A stretch of DNA of 64,000 nucleotides from the NCBI GenBank assembly GCA_029891345.1, contig CM057000.1, positions 128,749,338-128,813,337 on the forward strand. Reading direction: 5' to 3'. Under the pieces are notes generated by a model that ran no database searches, was not told where the DNA came from, and was given only the letters and a program-made list of their open reading frames with translations. The position numbers and the translations under genes are program-made. Source of the DNA: Dryococelus australis (Eukaryota > Arthropoda > Insecta > Phasmatodea > Phasmatidae). Below, in pieces: positions 11,603 to 22,140 of the stretch. How positions within the stretch are numbered: position 1 is the stretch's first letter; each line of letters opens with the position of its first letter.

Positions 11603-12631
11603 AAAACGAAAAGCGCACATCTGCGACTGCAAGTATTCGCGCGTCTCGTCGTGCGCGCAGTATTGCGAGCAATTCGAGCGCGGTCACGACTGGCAGTTAA
11701 CGTCAATAACATGCAGACGCCGCGCTCTACGAAGACGTCGCATGTTTGCAAAACGAAAAGCGCACATCTGCGACTGCAAGTATTCGCGCGTCTCGTCGTG
11801 CGCGCAGTATTGCGAGCAATTCGAGCGCGGTCACGACTGGCAGTTAACGTCAATAACATGCAGACGCCGCGCTCTACGAAGACGTCGCATGTTTGCAAAA
11901 CGAAAAGCGCACATCTGCGACTGCAAGTATTCGCGCGTCTCGTCGTGCGCGCAGTATTGCGAGCAATTCGAGCGCGGTTACGACTGGCAGTTAACGTCAA
12001 TAACATGCAGACGCCGCGCTCTACGAAGACGTCGCATGTTTGCAAAACGAAAAGCGCACATCTGCGACTGTAAGTATTCGCGCGTCTCGTCGTGCGCGCA
12101 GTATTGCGAGCAATCCGAGCGCTGTTACGACTGGCAGTTAACGTCAATAACATGCAGACGCCGCGCTCTACGAAGACGTCGCATGTTTGCAAAACGAAAA
12201 GCGCACATCTGCGACTGCAAGTATTCGCGCGTCTCGTCGTGCGCGCAGTATTGCGAGCAATTCGAGCGCGGTTACGACTGGCAGTTAACGTCAATAACAT
12301 GCAGACGCCGCGCTCTACGAAGACGTCGCATGTTTGCAAAACGAAAAGCGCACATCTGCGACTGCAAGTATTCGCGCGTCTCGTCGTGCGCGCAGTATTG
12401 CGAGCAATTCGAGCGCGGTTACGACTGGCAGTTAACGTCAATAACATGCAGACGCCGCGCTCTACGAAGACGTCGCATGTTTGCAAAACGAAAAGCGCAC
12501 ATCTGCGACTGCAAGTATTCGCGCGTCTCGTCGTGCGCGCAGTATTGCGAGCAATTCGAGCGCGGTTACGACTGGCAGTTAACGTCAATAACATGCAGAC
12601 GCCGCGCTCTACGAAGACGTCGCATGTTTGC
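11603..12631. repeat. Tandem array: seven units of exactly 147 bp
   Basis: The block starting AAAACGAAAAGCGCACATCT recurs at 11603, 11750, 11897, 12044, 12191, 12338 and 12485, and the first bases appear again at 12632. Every spacing is exactly 147 bp. Units are nearly identical: the first two share one C/T difference from the others, and unit four has a few private changes. A unit contains about 22 CpG dinucleotides, far denser than the flanks. Because 147 is divisible by three and three frames lack stops, long ORFs run through on both strands: plus 11592-12761 (389 codons), plus 11651-12073 and 12092-12733, and minus 12651-11449 (400 codons). The 49-residue plus unit is rich in Cys and Arg. 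No start context, splice site or known domain supports a protein. Most likely this is a satellite or minisatellite. Confidence 0.95.
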
Positions 12632-12649
12632 AAAACACTCGTGTGCGCC

Positions 12650-13466
12650 ACACATGGTCATCGTTTTCGGTCGGGGTTGGGGGGGTGCAAGGCGTATCCC
12701 TCTTCCCCTTCCCGTGATAATGAACCTTTCTAGGACTCACGTTGTAAGAACTTCCCTTTAGCTAGGCGGTAGTTATAATGCCTTTGATTACCCTTGGCTG
12801 TGTCGACGTTTGTATACTTTTAGGAAAAAACATCAAATAACGTGCAGATTTTCCTCGTAAGTATTATTGTCACAGCGACAACATGGATTAATTTGGTATT
12901 TGATAATTGGATGTAACTTTGCTCTCCAGGTATAAATCTATAAAAAAAAAAAATTACTTTTGGAAAAATTCCATTGTTTTTTTTTCTTATTTGGTTTTAT
13001 TTGTTGTAAAGTTAAATATGCAATATGATTCTTACTTTATCATCTTTAAAACAATTATGAAAATCTAATTTTAATTTATATATGAAGTAAAGTACATTAT
13101 CATCTAATCGCGAGGCATATTAATAACATTACGCAAGGTAAGGATTGGTTTCAATGAGATAGCATATAAACCTTCCTCCGCAACCCCCACACCCCCAAGC
13201 CAAAAAAAAACATGCCTCCTATAAAATATCAAGATTTAATTGCCACGACTTTTCCAGGATTATGAGAAGAAGACAGCTTTATAAACTGCGATTGAATTTA
13301 AAAATCAAGAACAAACTGTTCCTTTAAAAAGTTAACAGCACGAGGTGTACTCTTTAGTTGCAAGGAGATTTCTCTCGCAGCAAAAATTTTTTTGGTTAAG
13401 CTAATAGTTTTCAAACAAATATATCGCACTGGCGACGAGAACGTTTTGGTCATACGGAAGACCTAT
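12650..13466. other. Intergenic DNA, nothing recognised
   Basis: AT-rich DNA with short homopolymer runs. No gene or dated repeat could be supported. Confidence 0.5.
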
Positions 13467-13884
13467 TATAAGCTGTTCGCGGTAAAATAAGCACTTTTGA
13501 AAGCCCTGCTTAAGATCTACTTGTATACACGTTGCGTGTTCTTCCGCCGTATGTAAAATTAGCATTGCCATGGGCCTCATCACTCTATTCATGCGTCAGT
13601 CAAGTGAAACTCTGAAATTATTAGAAAAGTAAATATTGTACAAATCTGCTTATTTTTACACTTCGTTGCATTAAAAACTACAGAAAGTGACAAAAAAATT
13701 TAAGTTATCACAAACGATTACCCAACACTTTTTTCGACGTTAATATATGGAAATACTTTCCCCTCCGTCGTTACCAACTTTACTGGACATATGTCACTCA
13801 TTGCGCCCGTTAAAATATATGCAGGTAGGGGCAGTAACTGTTTCTAAGGTTGATTTCAAAAATGCTCACTTTATCGTGAACAGC
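13467..13884 (+). mobile_element. MITE family 1, copy 1a
   Basis: The left end is AGCTGTTCGCGGTAAAATAA and the right end is CTCACTTTATCGTGAACAGC, its inverted partner. The interior has the family's blocks AAGCCCTGCTTAAGATCTAC, ATTGCCATGGGCCTCATCAC and GTTACCAACTTTACTGG. It is non-coding. Related copies lie at 15608-16020, 16021-16365, 22558-22936 and 25161-25587, with shorter subfamilies at 21858, 23236 and 40192. Confidence 0.85.
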
Positions 13885-14207
13885 ATTTACCTTAGAGCGT
13901 ATTGCAGGTTTACGTTCCTAGGAACAGTCGCCAATCGACCCTGGCTTTCCCAATTTTCCCAGTCCATTTTCAAACTCCCTAATTTTTCCAATTTTGTTAA
14001 GGTTGTGCAGACCCTTAGCATCCCCTGAGGATCCATAGCTGACGAAGCCATTGCTCCATATATCCAAGTATGTCTGGCTCTTCTGAGGCACACGTCACAG
14101 CGCTCACATGACACGCGGTTCACATTTGGAGTAAATTGAGATATTTACACCCAGCAGAGACACGTGACGCGATATCAGCTTACGACGCTGTGTACTGAGA
14201 ACGAGGA

Positions 14208-14462
14208 GCCGCGGTGGCTGAGCGGTTAGCCTGCTCGCCTCCCACCAAGGCCAACCGGGTCCAATCCCCGGCCGGGTCACTCCCGGATTTTCGCATGTGG
14301 AAATCGTGCCAGACAACGCAGCTGGTCAGCGGGTTTTCTCGGGGATCTTCCGTTTCCCGCGTTCTTTCATCCGAGTGCTGCTCCATACTCACCTCAATGA
14401 CCCTAATCGGCTCTCAAGACCTCGCTGTTACGAGCTGCCCAAATCTCATCACTCACTCAATA
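14208..14462 (+). repeat. tRNA-derived SINE (main family), copy S3
   Basis: This is one of the best preserved copies. The head is GCCGCGGTGGCTGAGCGGTT, then a B-box-like GGGTCCAATCCCCGG, GGATTTTCGCATGTGG, TCTCGGGGATCTTCCGTTT and AATCGGCTCTCAAGACCTC. It ends near a CTCACTCAATAAAG tail. Confidence 0.88.
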
Positions 14463-15394
14463 AAGACGATGGAAACTAAGGTTTTCTCAAGAGATGCCAT
14501 CCTCGGACTATGCCATTTACAAATACATATATAACCAGCACAGCATAAGTGTCACAAAAGATAATGTTTGGAAGGCATATCATTAAAATAAAAAAATGTA
14601 ACGTCAGAACCTTTGTATTTGGTGGCAGCAATATGACTACCGACTACGCGCGCGTGTGTGTGTATGTGTGTGTGTGTGTATTACTCTGATCACTTAAGTA
14701 AATACAAGTCTTAATTCAATAACAGTTTTATGACGTATTGATTTCAACCAAGTAGTTATAACTGAACACTATATTTAGTAGTTTCTAATAATTTCCCTAC
14801 AGTTCTGCAAATTATTTTTACTTGACATTCACACGAATCCTTGTAGGAATGCTATGAGCAACAAATGGAAATCTGTAATCATTAAAAATATGGAAATTGT
14901 TATAATTATTACTTCTACCATCACTGCCACATCCATCCTGCTTACTGCTATAGGCGTGCACAGGTTTAGGTAATTGGAGGGGGGGGGGGGGGTAAACGGC
15001 AAAAATAAGATGTACTTCTAGAAAGTTAAAAATTCAAAGTAAAAAAAAAATATATTTATCCCAAATAGTTTACACCACATTAAACATATTTTTAATTTAG
15101 AGGTCGTTTCAACCATGCAGGCAGTTTAGCGAAAAATATAGAACTGGGAAGATTATCATGCATTTTCTTAATGACACGATGCAACCGGGGGTGCAGCTGC
15201 ATCTCCTGCACACGCCTGCGAGTGCCGAAATGATTTTTTCTCTCTGTACTCCGGAGTAATTTCTCCGCGCGGTGGGCAAACAAACCGACGGTATTTACCG
15301 AACAGTTAGGACGTCTTAACACCTGCAGCACGGAAACGTAAGCTTGGTGTCGCGTACAGAACAGTTCGTCGGAACTCAGAAAGCGCGCAACTTT
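14463..15394. other. Intergenic DNA with GT and G tracts
   Basis: A GT-rich microsatellite lies at about 14650-14680 and a run of 14 G at about 14979-14992. No gene is recognised. Confidence 0.5.
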
Positions 15395-15607
15395 ACTACA
15401 GTCTGAGTCTTCACACTTTCTGAATCAAACTTTTTGGGAAAAAAAAAAAAAAACACCTCATCTATGGCGTGTTTGGTCGTTTTCTAAATGTAGCATTTAT
15501 CACAAATATGTTATTCTTTCGTGAACATGATAGTATCTCATTTCTGGTTAAATTGAACTTTCGCTTATGTTTTACTTATAAATTATAACACTTCGTTTAC
15601 TGTTAAA
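15395..15607 (-). mobile_element. MITE family 2, partial minus-strand copy
   Basis: CTTTCTGAATCAAACTTTTT and ATGGCGTGTTTGGTCGTTTT match, in reverse, the right part of family 2 (compare 16515-16590). The copy is cut at 15608 by a family 1 MITE, and its other half was not found beyond that element. Confidence 0.6.
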
Positions 15608-16020
15608 TACTGTTCACGGTAGAATGAGCACTTTCGAAAGCCCTGCTTAAGATCTACTTGTATGCACGTTGCCTTACGTGAAATTAACATTGCCATGGGC
15701 CTCCATCACTTTATTCATGCGTCGGTCAAGTAAAAATGTGACATTTTTAGAAAAATAAATATTTTACAAATCTGCTAATTTTTTCACTTCGCTGCATAAA
15801 AAAAAAAAAAGCAGAATGTACAAGAAACCATTTTAACTATCACAGATGGTTACCTAACACTTTTTATTTCACTTTGAGATATGGAACTACTTTCCCTCCA
15901 TCGTTACCAACTTTACCGGGCACATGTCACTCAGAGCGCACGTTAAAGTATATGCAGGCAGGGGCAGCGACTTTTTTTCTAAGGTTGGTTTCAAAAGTGC
16001 TCACTTTATTGTGATCAGCC
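15608..16020 (+). mobile_element. MITE family 1, copy 1b
   Basis: The left end is TACTGTTCACGGTAGAATGA and the right end is TCACTTTATTGTGATCAGCC. Interior blocks are the same as in copy 1a. It is followed with no gap by a second, truncated copy in the same orientation, forming a head-to-tail pair. Confidence 0.85.
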
Positions 16021-16365
16021 TAGGCTTTTCACGGTAAAATGAGCACTTTTGAAAGCCCTGCTTAAGATCTATTTGTATGCACGTTTTGTATTCGTCCGCC
16101 TTATGTAAAATTAACATTGCCATAAATCCCATCACTTTAAATCATGCGCCGGTCAGGTGAAACTGTGAAATTATTAAAAGAGTAAATATGTTATAAATCC
16201 GCTTATTTTTAAACTTCGGTGCTTAAAAAAAACGCAAGTAGCGACAGAAATAAAAGATATTACAAATGGTTACCTACCACTTTTAATTCGACATTAAGAT
16301 ATGAAATTGCTTTCCCTCTATCCAGTCGTTACTATTATTGGTCATTGAGCATCGCAGTGTGCAGT
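16021..16365 (+). mobile_element. MITE family 1, truncated copy 1c
   Basis: Begins TAGGCTTTTCACGGTAAAAT directly after copy 1b and follows the family sequence to about 16340-16365, where similarity fades before the right end. The right inverted repeat is absent. A tandem insertion or unequal exchange between copies would give this arrangement. Confidence 0.75.
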
Positions 16366-16500
16366 ACAGACCAAACATTACATACACGTGCGTAATTTAC
16401 ACAATTGCGTACACCGGGTGTGAATGGGTTATGGAATATTCTCAACAACGAACGCAGCCCCATATGTTATATTGCGAACCATTGCACTGAACAACGCAGT

Positions 16501-17413
16501 TATAACATATTCGCGGTTTCTTCGCACTTATTGAATCAAACCTTTGAAAAATCGCCTTACGTATGACGTGTTTGGCAATTTCCTACATTTCAGTGTATCG
16601 CAAACGTTTTATACGTATATTAACATAAAAGCGCCTTATTTTTGTTTACAAATTATATTATTTCACTTATACTTAATATGAATAAAGACAGTGATAAAAG
16701 CGGTGTGTTGGTAATTTCTACTAAGAAATAGTTCTTATACAAAATGTTATTACACTGAGCGCGCACGAATGCGGTGCATTCTCCCTTTTGGGGTCAATTT
16801 CTAAATTCGGTTAAACTTAGTTTGCATGAGGCGGAGGAATATCCTGGAAGTAGAATGTCAGCAGGACTTCAGAGATGGGAAGTAAAGATGGACTCACAAA
16901 CATCCGTTTCATCCGCCAGTCGCCCGTACGTCTGGCGGTCACGTGATCAACCAATCGCAGGGCAACCTTTTTTTCTATCCAATCCGTCAAATTATTTCTT
17001 CAAACTTTAATTTTCGACTGACCTACGGATGGGCCACCGCCTTCCGACGATATCCCATAGACGCGAATACGCACTTTGAAATAAAATGCAAAGCGGTGGT
17101 TCTGTGTTTTATATTATCTTTGGAAGTAAATTTAGGAATTTTAAATGTAAACAATAATACAGTATAAATCCTTATTGCGTGAAAAAATTATCTCCCCAAA
17201 ATGTTTCGCTTTGAAAAATGCCTTTCCAACCAAAATATACCTCCAAATAAAGAAAGATCAAGATATTAAGTTGTCAAACTGGAATTCTGTCGTACAGAAG
17301 AATTGTACGACGGATTGTTGTGAATCGCTTTCAACTAACGGACGGAAAAATAGGTAGATGACTGACGCTGCGACGGATGGTTGTGAGCCCAGCTTAACCG
17401 TAAATGGACTATA
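16501..17413 (-). mobile_element. MITE family 2, minus copy split by a PIF/Harbinger-type MITE
   Basis: On the plus strand the element starts TATAACATATTCGCGGTTTC and ends CCGTAAATGGACTATA, matching the family 2 termini in reverse. The family sequence runs from 16501 to about 16885. It is interrupted at 16886-17394 by another element and resumes at about 17395. Middle blocks match 6256-6676 in reverse, for example TACACTGAGCGCGCACGAAT and GAGGCGGAGGAATATCCTGG. This older element was therefore the target of a younger insertion. Confidence 0.8.
16886..17394. mobile_element. PIF/Harbinger-type MITE with TAA target duplication
   Basis: The terminal inverted repeats are AGATGGACTCACAAACATCC on the left and, read in reverse, AGCTGGGCTCACAACCATCC on the right. 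The flanks are TAA (16883-16885 and 17395-17397), a 3-bp duplication fitting the TWA target of PIF/Harbinger. It lies inside a family 2 MITE whose sequence joins cleanly across the insertion when one TAA is removed. A terminus-like block (ACGGATTGTTGTGAATCG) also occurs inside near 17310. No transposase is encoded. Confidence 0.85.
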
Positions 17414-17448
17414 CCATTCGTCTGTACACGTCATAACTGTTAAGTTAA

Positions 17449-17887
17449 GAGGAGTGTGAAGAGAAACATTTTTTTGTGATATCGTTGTTTGCGCGTATTC
17501 GCGTTATCTCTGTAAATATCTGTTCTCTAAACATGACCTTTTGCTATTTAAAAAAAAACTATTATTTATGACTATGTTTTTACTTTTAACATATTATGTA
17601 CATTCATGGAGAAAAAAAAATCGTGAATATGGTCAAATATCGCCTATGCAGTTTCTTTAAGGCGGCAAGAGAAAAGGACAAACGTACGGACGTAGTTTCA
17701 TCTGTGGGCTTTCATTGCATTTAATAAAACCTCACTGTTGCAGATCTGATTTGCACAGTACAGGACCACGACGGAAACACTGCACCGCCTTGCGCGTAGG
17801 AGCGATGAGACACTAGGCCTTTAGTGTACGTGTCTCCCGTATCGCTCCCTCGCTTCTTGTTCTAGGACGCGCAGGTTCACACTCCTC
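17449..17887. mobile_element. TTAA-flanked MITE with perfect 12-bp ends
   Basis: GAGGAGTGTGAA at 17449-17460 is repeated in perfect inverse at 17876-17887. TTAA flanks both sides (17445-17448 and 17888-17891), so the whole inverted match is 16 bp. The 439-bp interior is AT-rich with no coding. TTAA targeting suggests a piggyBac- or Kolobok-like mobiliser. The right edge abuts a run of T leading into the CpG-rich patch. Confidence 0.75.
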
Positions 17888-17939
17888 TTAACGCAAATTT
17901 TTTTTTTTTTTTTTTTTCAGTAGTAAAACCACCCTTGCT

Positions 17940-18440
17940 TGCTGTAAAATGGCTTACCTGAGCTGGAAGAAGAGCGAGTGTAGATGTAGACGTCAGCGGC
18001 AGAAGAGTCCACGTCGGCGTTGCCTCGGAGAAAGACGATGCTGGCGTGTCTGCGGGTAAAGTGAAGGCGCCGCGACTATCGACTGTCGGCGCAGCAGAAT
18101 GTGCTGCTGCCTGGAGGCGAAGCACGGTACCGGAAAGTTCCTTTCCCCTCTTCAACCCCTTCCCACCTTCCTCGACAACTAACTCCTCTACCAGCATACC
18201 AGGTCAAGCCGCCGCCGCCGCTGCAGCTCACCGAGACTCGCAACGGGCGTTCCGCTGCCCGGAGTCACGAGTGGCCGGATGACGTCACCCCGCCTTTCAC
18301 CCGGATCACCAGGTGTAGTTCACCAAACCGGACGTCACGCCTGTGACTCACCAGCCGGAGAGCGTCTGGCTCTCACCTGTCGTAATACCTAGATCGCCAA
18401 CCACGTCCACGTCATTCGGGTAACTGAGGCTGGCTCCTGC
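17940..18440 (-). other. CpG-rich patch, possible promoter and first-exon region
   Basis: This 500-bp stretch is markedly GC- and CpG-rich against AT-rich flanks, includes a GCC-repeat run (about 18210-18222), and is not part of any repeat seen elsewhere in the window. It surrounds a minus-strand ORF that ends at a strong splice donor. CpG-dense islands of this kind often mark 5' ends of genes in insects with germline methylation. There is no TATA box or clear initiator, so the promoter reading is inference. Confidence 0.4.
17958..18197 (-). CDS. Candidate first coding exon (80 codons) ending at a consensus donor
   Basis: On the minus strand an ATG at 18197 opens 80 codons to a CAG directly followed by GTAAGCC, a near-ideal insect 5' splice site, in phase 0. 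An in-frame TGA lies three codons upstream of the ATG, so this is the first possible Met. The peptide starts MLVEELVVEEGGKGLKRGKE and becomes rich in Ala, Ser, Thr and Pro; no domain is recognised. Downstream of the donor the intron-like sequence has a long A run. The next exon is not identified. An alternative is chance open frame in CpG-rich DNA. On the plus strand a T run ending in CAG (17921) could be an acceptor, so orientation is not settled. Confidence 0.3.
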
Positions 18441-18592
18441 CCGGGGGGAGACACTAGATAGGGCTTACAATCGCGTTATTTGAAGTTAGTGCCTGTGGAA
18501 ATACCAACATACATTTTACCACTGGAATTAATGATGTTATGGAACAGATCGGTTTTGAGTCAAAACTATGAGTGTGTTGTATCTGATTTAAC

Positions 18593-18630
<38 letters not shown>

Positions 18631-19230
18631 CAAGTGCTGATTGAATAACTTACTAAAACGATTAGACAGATTTCATCGATTTTTTTTGCACTACTTGTGC
18701 AAGATTTATTCTATTCTGTTGATCACATTTGGAGGTAACGTAAATATTTTAAAAGACAGAGCTAACACAAACAGCACATGTGTATGTTTAATTATTGCCG
18801 AAAACAGCATTCGGTAACTAAATGGTGTTAGTCAAGTAGGTTCTAATAAAGAAATTTTAAAACTTCTCAAGAATAATACAAGCTGTAAGTGAAAACATAG
18901 CGTACTGTAAAACGCTACCCGGCAAAAAAAATAACAATAAAATTTTCTTTTTTGTAAATAACTTATTTTATTGATCATTGAACACAACGTGATTATTAAC
19001 TACTTCAATGAGGCGTGTTTATCTCAGAATAATCATTTAAAAACTATCATTTTTGTTTTATTATACTAGGTGATTATTTTTCGTAAGGCGACACGCCTTA
19101 TTGGTATTGGTATTATTCCAGATACCTACCACCCACCCACCCCCCACCCCTGAAAAGACTTCAAAATAAGATCGTTTACAACATGGAAGTTTCCGCTCTT
19201 GTCTCCTTACTTGCTCTGTGACTGCTGCAC
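18441..19230. other. Intergenic DNA with a (TA)n tract
   Basis: A (TA)n run lies at about 18596-18628. Further on there is AT-rich DNA with the short palindrome-like AAGGCGACACGCCTTA near 19085. No gene is recognised. Confidence 0.5.
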
Positions 19231-19233
19231 TAA

Positions 19234-20410
19234 AGCTGGGTTTGTAGTTTTTAAAAAAATTATGCGTTATGAAGTAAGCACTAAAGGTGGATTTGCGACT
19301 GACTTAACAGAATAAGTTCGACGTGTGCTTAAGATATGATTCAATGTATTCAAGGGTATTAGTTTACGACTGTCGTGTGCGTTCTTGGCGTGACTTATGA
19401 TATCATTACATTTTATATCTTAAGTACAAGTCAAGACGAAGTAGCCAATCAGAGCACAGTGGCAGTTGTTGTTGCCGGGAAACTGTATTAACATCTTGTA
19501 TTTAGGTTATATCGCATTGTGAAATCGTATGAAAGTAATTATTTTAATCGAGATACAGTATCCTCTTAATTTAAATAATAGTTCATGGCCATGTTTTCTT
19601 TCTCGGAAGAGGTTACTGAATTCGCTTTAATTAACCTTTTCAGATTTAGTGATGTAAATGCCTAATTTTGGCATCGGCTTCCCGTTCTATAAGATTTCGC
19701 CTTTTTTTATGTTTTTTAACGATTACACGAGCAGTAACCACAGATAATTAAATATATGTTAATTGTCCATTTTTTTAAGGTTATCTCGGTTGCTTACATC
19801 TCCTACGATTTTGATTGACTAGACTTAACGGATGCTAATTCAATCATAAACTGCAAATCTTCTTATTGTAATTTTCCGTGCGCCTATCGAGTCATTAAGT
19901 ACAATTCTCAATTCTTCAGTCTTGCATCGTAAAGCCACCTTAAGCGCTGATCTGGCATACGGAGACACGTCTTCTCTATTTGCAGTTTCCAATTAAAGTT
20001 TTAATTCTTGATTCCAGTCAATGGTAACAGGCGACAAGCCTGCCATGTTAGCTTTCGTTCCTAATCAAACCTCGGACATCGAAACCATATTTAAGCAGAT
20101 CGTACTTCAAAGCCAACATTTTATATCAGAGAAGCTTAATTCCGTGAACTAATATGTTTGTAAAAATATGCACACAAAAGCCTTTTTAATAATTTTTATA
20201 CGTACATGTCTGTAAACAACAGTTTCCCCCCAACAACACCGACTGCTCTGTTCTGATTGGTCGTTGCCTCACAAGTTTCACTTAAGACGCACGAGACCTG
20301 TTTAGTAGATACCATTGGAAACCAATACATCAGATAACACACTCTAATTTCTCCTGCACGCGTCTTAACGCATAATTTAACGCGTAATTTTTTCTATTGC
20401 AAACCCAGCT
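19234..20410. mobile_element. PIF/Harbinger-type non-autonomous element, about 1.2 kb, TAA duplication
   Basis: The left end AGCTGGGTTTGTAGTTTTTA and the right end, read in reverse AGCTGGGTTTGCAATAGAAA, are inverted copies. Each is followed inward by a TTAYGCGTTA-type block. TAA flanks both sides (19231-19233 and 20411-20413). The start AGCTGGG is shared with the MITE at 16886-17394, pointing to a common mobiliser. The 1,177-bp interior has no transposase ORF, so it is a deleted or captured-sequence derivative. Confidence 0.75.
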
Positions 20411-20474
20411 TAAGGCTATACATAGACTGGCGTGTTTCAGTATGACCTATTACCGATCATTACATGTCACGTGA

Positions 20475-20690
20475 AAGTGGAGAGACGAAGATATTTGGGC
20501 GACTCCTAACATCGAGGTCTTGAGGTCCAATGAGGTTGAAGCGAGGTGAATGTGCAGCAGCGCCCGAGAAAACCCGCCGACCAACGGCATCGTCCGCCAC
20601 GATTCCCACATGCGAAAATAAGGGGAATGACCCCCCCTGAAATCGAACTCGGTTCGCCTTGGTGATAGGCAAGTAGTCTAAAGGCCATAT
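20475..20690 (-). repeat. tRNA-derived SINE (main family), copy S4
   Basis: Minus-strand copy. GAGAAAACCCGCCGACCAAC, CGATTCCCACATGCGAAAAT and a kept B-box region (AATCGAACTCGGTTCGCCTT) are visible in reverse. The tRNA-like head is cut near 20690, where sequence starting TAAAGGCCATATTACACGG takes over. Confidence 0.8.
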
Positions 20691-21857
20691 TACACGGTAC
20701 CAGATCTCGTAAAAGCTTGTGCAAGGTCTGCCATAGCTGCCGTTATACCGGACTGTACGGCACCCGTCACGGCATTTTTCGCCTGGCGCTGCCAGATTTC
20801 ATCACAGGTTTGGTAACGGACCTGTCCTATTTTCCGTGGCAGGCTCTCGTACCGGCTCTCGTGCCTGGCCAATCGCATTGCAGTTTCAGAGCGTAGGGCG
20901 CTCCCCCGTGGCTACTATTTGAAACGAGTTGGTGAAGAAACAGAAAAAGAAGCCTCCATCTTGATTTTACATCCGTGAGGTTGAAACTCTGTCAAATAGG
21001 TTAAAAATACGTCGACGGCGAATAATATTGGTTATGGCAACTTTTAATTACTGTTTAAAACCGTTCTGAATACTTAAAACATTACCTACTGTATGAAAAA
21101 TTAATTAAAAATTTTACCTATATAAACTTATCGTTTCTTGTGTGAATTGGCAGTACTGTGGTAAATTTGCGGCCTTCGTTATGAACATGGGGTGTTTGGG
21201 TGTGAGCTCGAAACTCCGCCGGACTCAAACTTCGTTTATCATTAAATTTTACATGCTGATAATATCCCAGTACGTAAATAAAAGAGTATATTTTTTGCAA
21301 CCGGTCAGAAATTTTCGTCAAAATTAAAAATAACACACTCGTACTCTAGTGATCGCGACATTTTCAAGAAAATGAATGAGATTATACTGATTGATACTGA
21401 TATTGATGTAAAAGGCGAACAGTAATATAGCAATATTAAAGTATGCTAGCTAGTAATTTCATAGGCCTAAGCAAGTTACTAACTGGTAGCGGTTCCACGA
21501 ATGGAGTTCGTATGTACTACAAACCACACACTGCGCACCCACCGAGGGTGCCAAATGCTAGTGCGCGAACTGCTGTCGTGTAATATGAGTCTTCCATGGC
21601 GGCTCACACAGCGGCTGGTATACCGGCCCGTGCACCAGGGCTTGCAGAAGCTTCTACAGGAACCAAGTAGGGCCGCAGGTATACTGTAATGTCCGCTTGA
21701 GGCGCGCTCTGCAAAATAACGCGCACGCGTATACGGTTCACGTAAGCGGACACGTAACACAGTCTACAATGAGACGAACGCAGACACGGATAACGTACAG
21801 AAACACGTAAGAAAGCTTGGCATCTCCCAACTCTTGCATGTCCGTGAATCCGTGTAC
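20691..21857. other. Intergenic DNA, nothing firm
   Basis: The first 200 bp are moderately CpG-rich and begin like a DNA transposon end (AAAGGCCATATTACACGG), with no partner found. The rest is AT-rich with no recognised gene. Confidence 0.4.
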
Positions 21858-21956
21858 ATGCTGTTGACGATAAAGTGAGTACTATTTTAGGCCCTCCCAA
21901 CAGGCGTTAACCCTTCATAAATGCATTATATTGCAGCCCCGGGCATTAATTTTTGA

Positions 21957-22023
<67 letters not shown>

Positions 22024-22140
22024 TGTTTATTAGTCACATGGCAATGTTTATATTAAAAAGTGACGGAAAGATAGAAATTTACTAGGAAAAAAAATTAGCA
22101 GGCCCTTAAAAAGTGCTCCCTTTACAGTGAACAGCCTATA
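21858..22140 (+). mobile_element. MITE family 1, short subfamily, with internal (TA)n
   Basis: Begins TGCTGTTGACGATAAAGTGA, then AGGCCCTCCCAACAGGCGTT, and ends CTTTACAGTGAACAGCCTAT. It matches the element at 40192-40433 block by block. The middle has expanded into a (TA)n tract at about 21966-22022 that the other copy lacks. Confidence 0.8.

Noticed and set aside
11603-12631. CRISPR-like array
   Set aside because: Units are contiguous identical repeats without unique spacers, in a eukaryotic genome.
11592-12761. Long ORFs across the 147-bp array as a real repeat protein gene
   Set aside because: They exist in three frames on both strands because the period is a multiple of three and the unit has few stop codons. 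No domain, start context or splice signal is seen.
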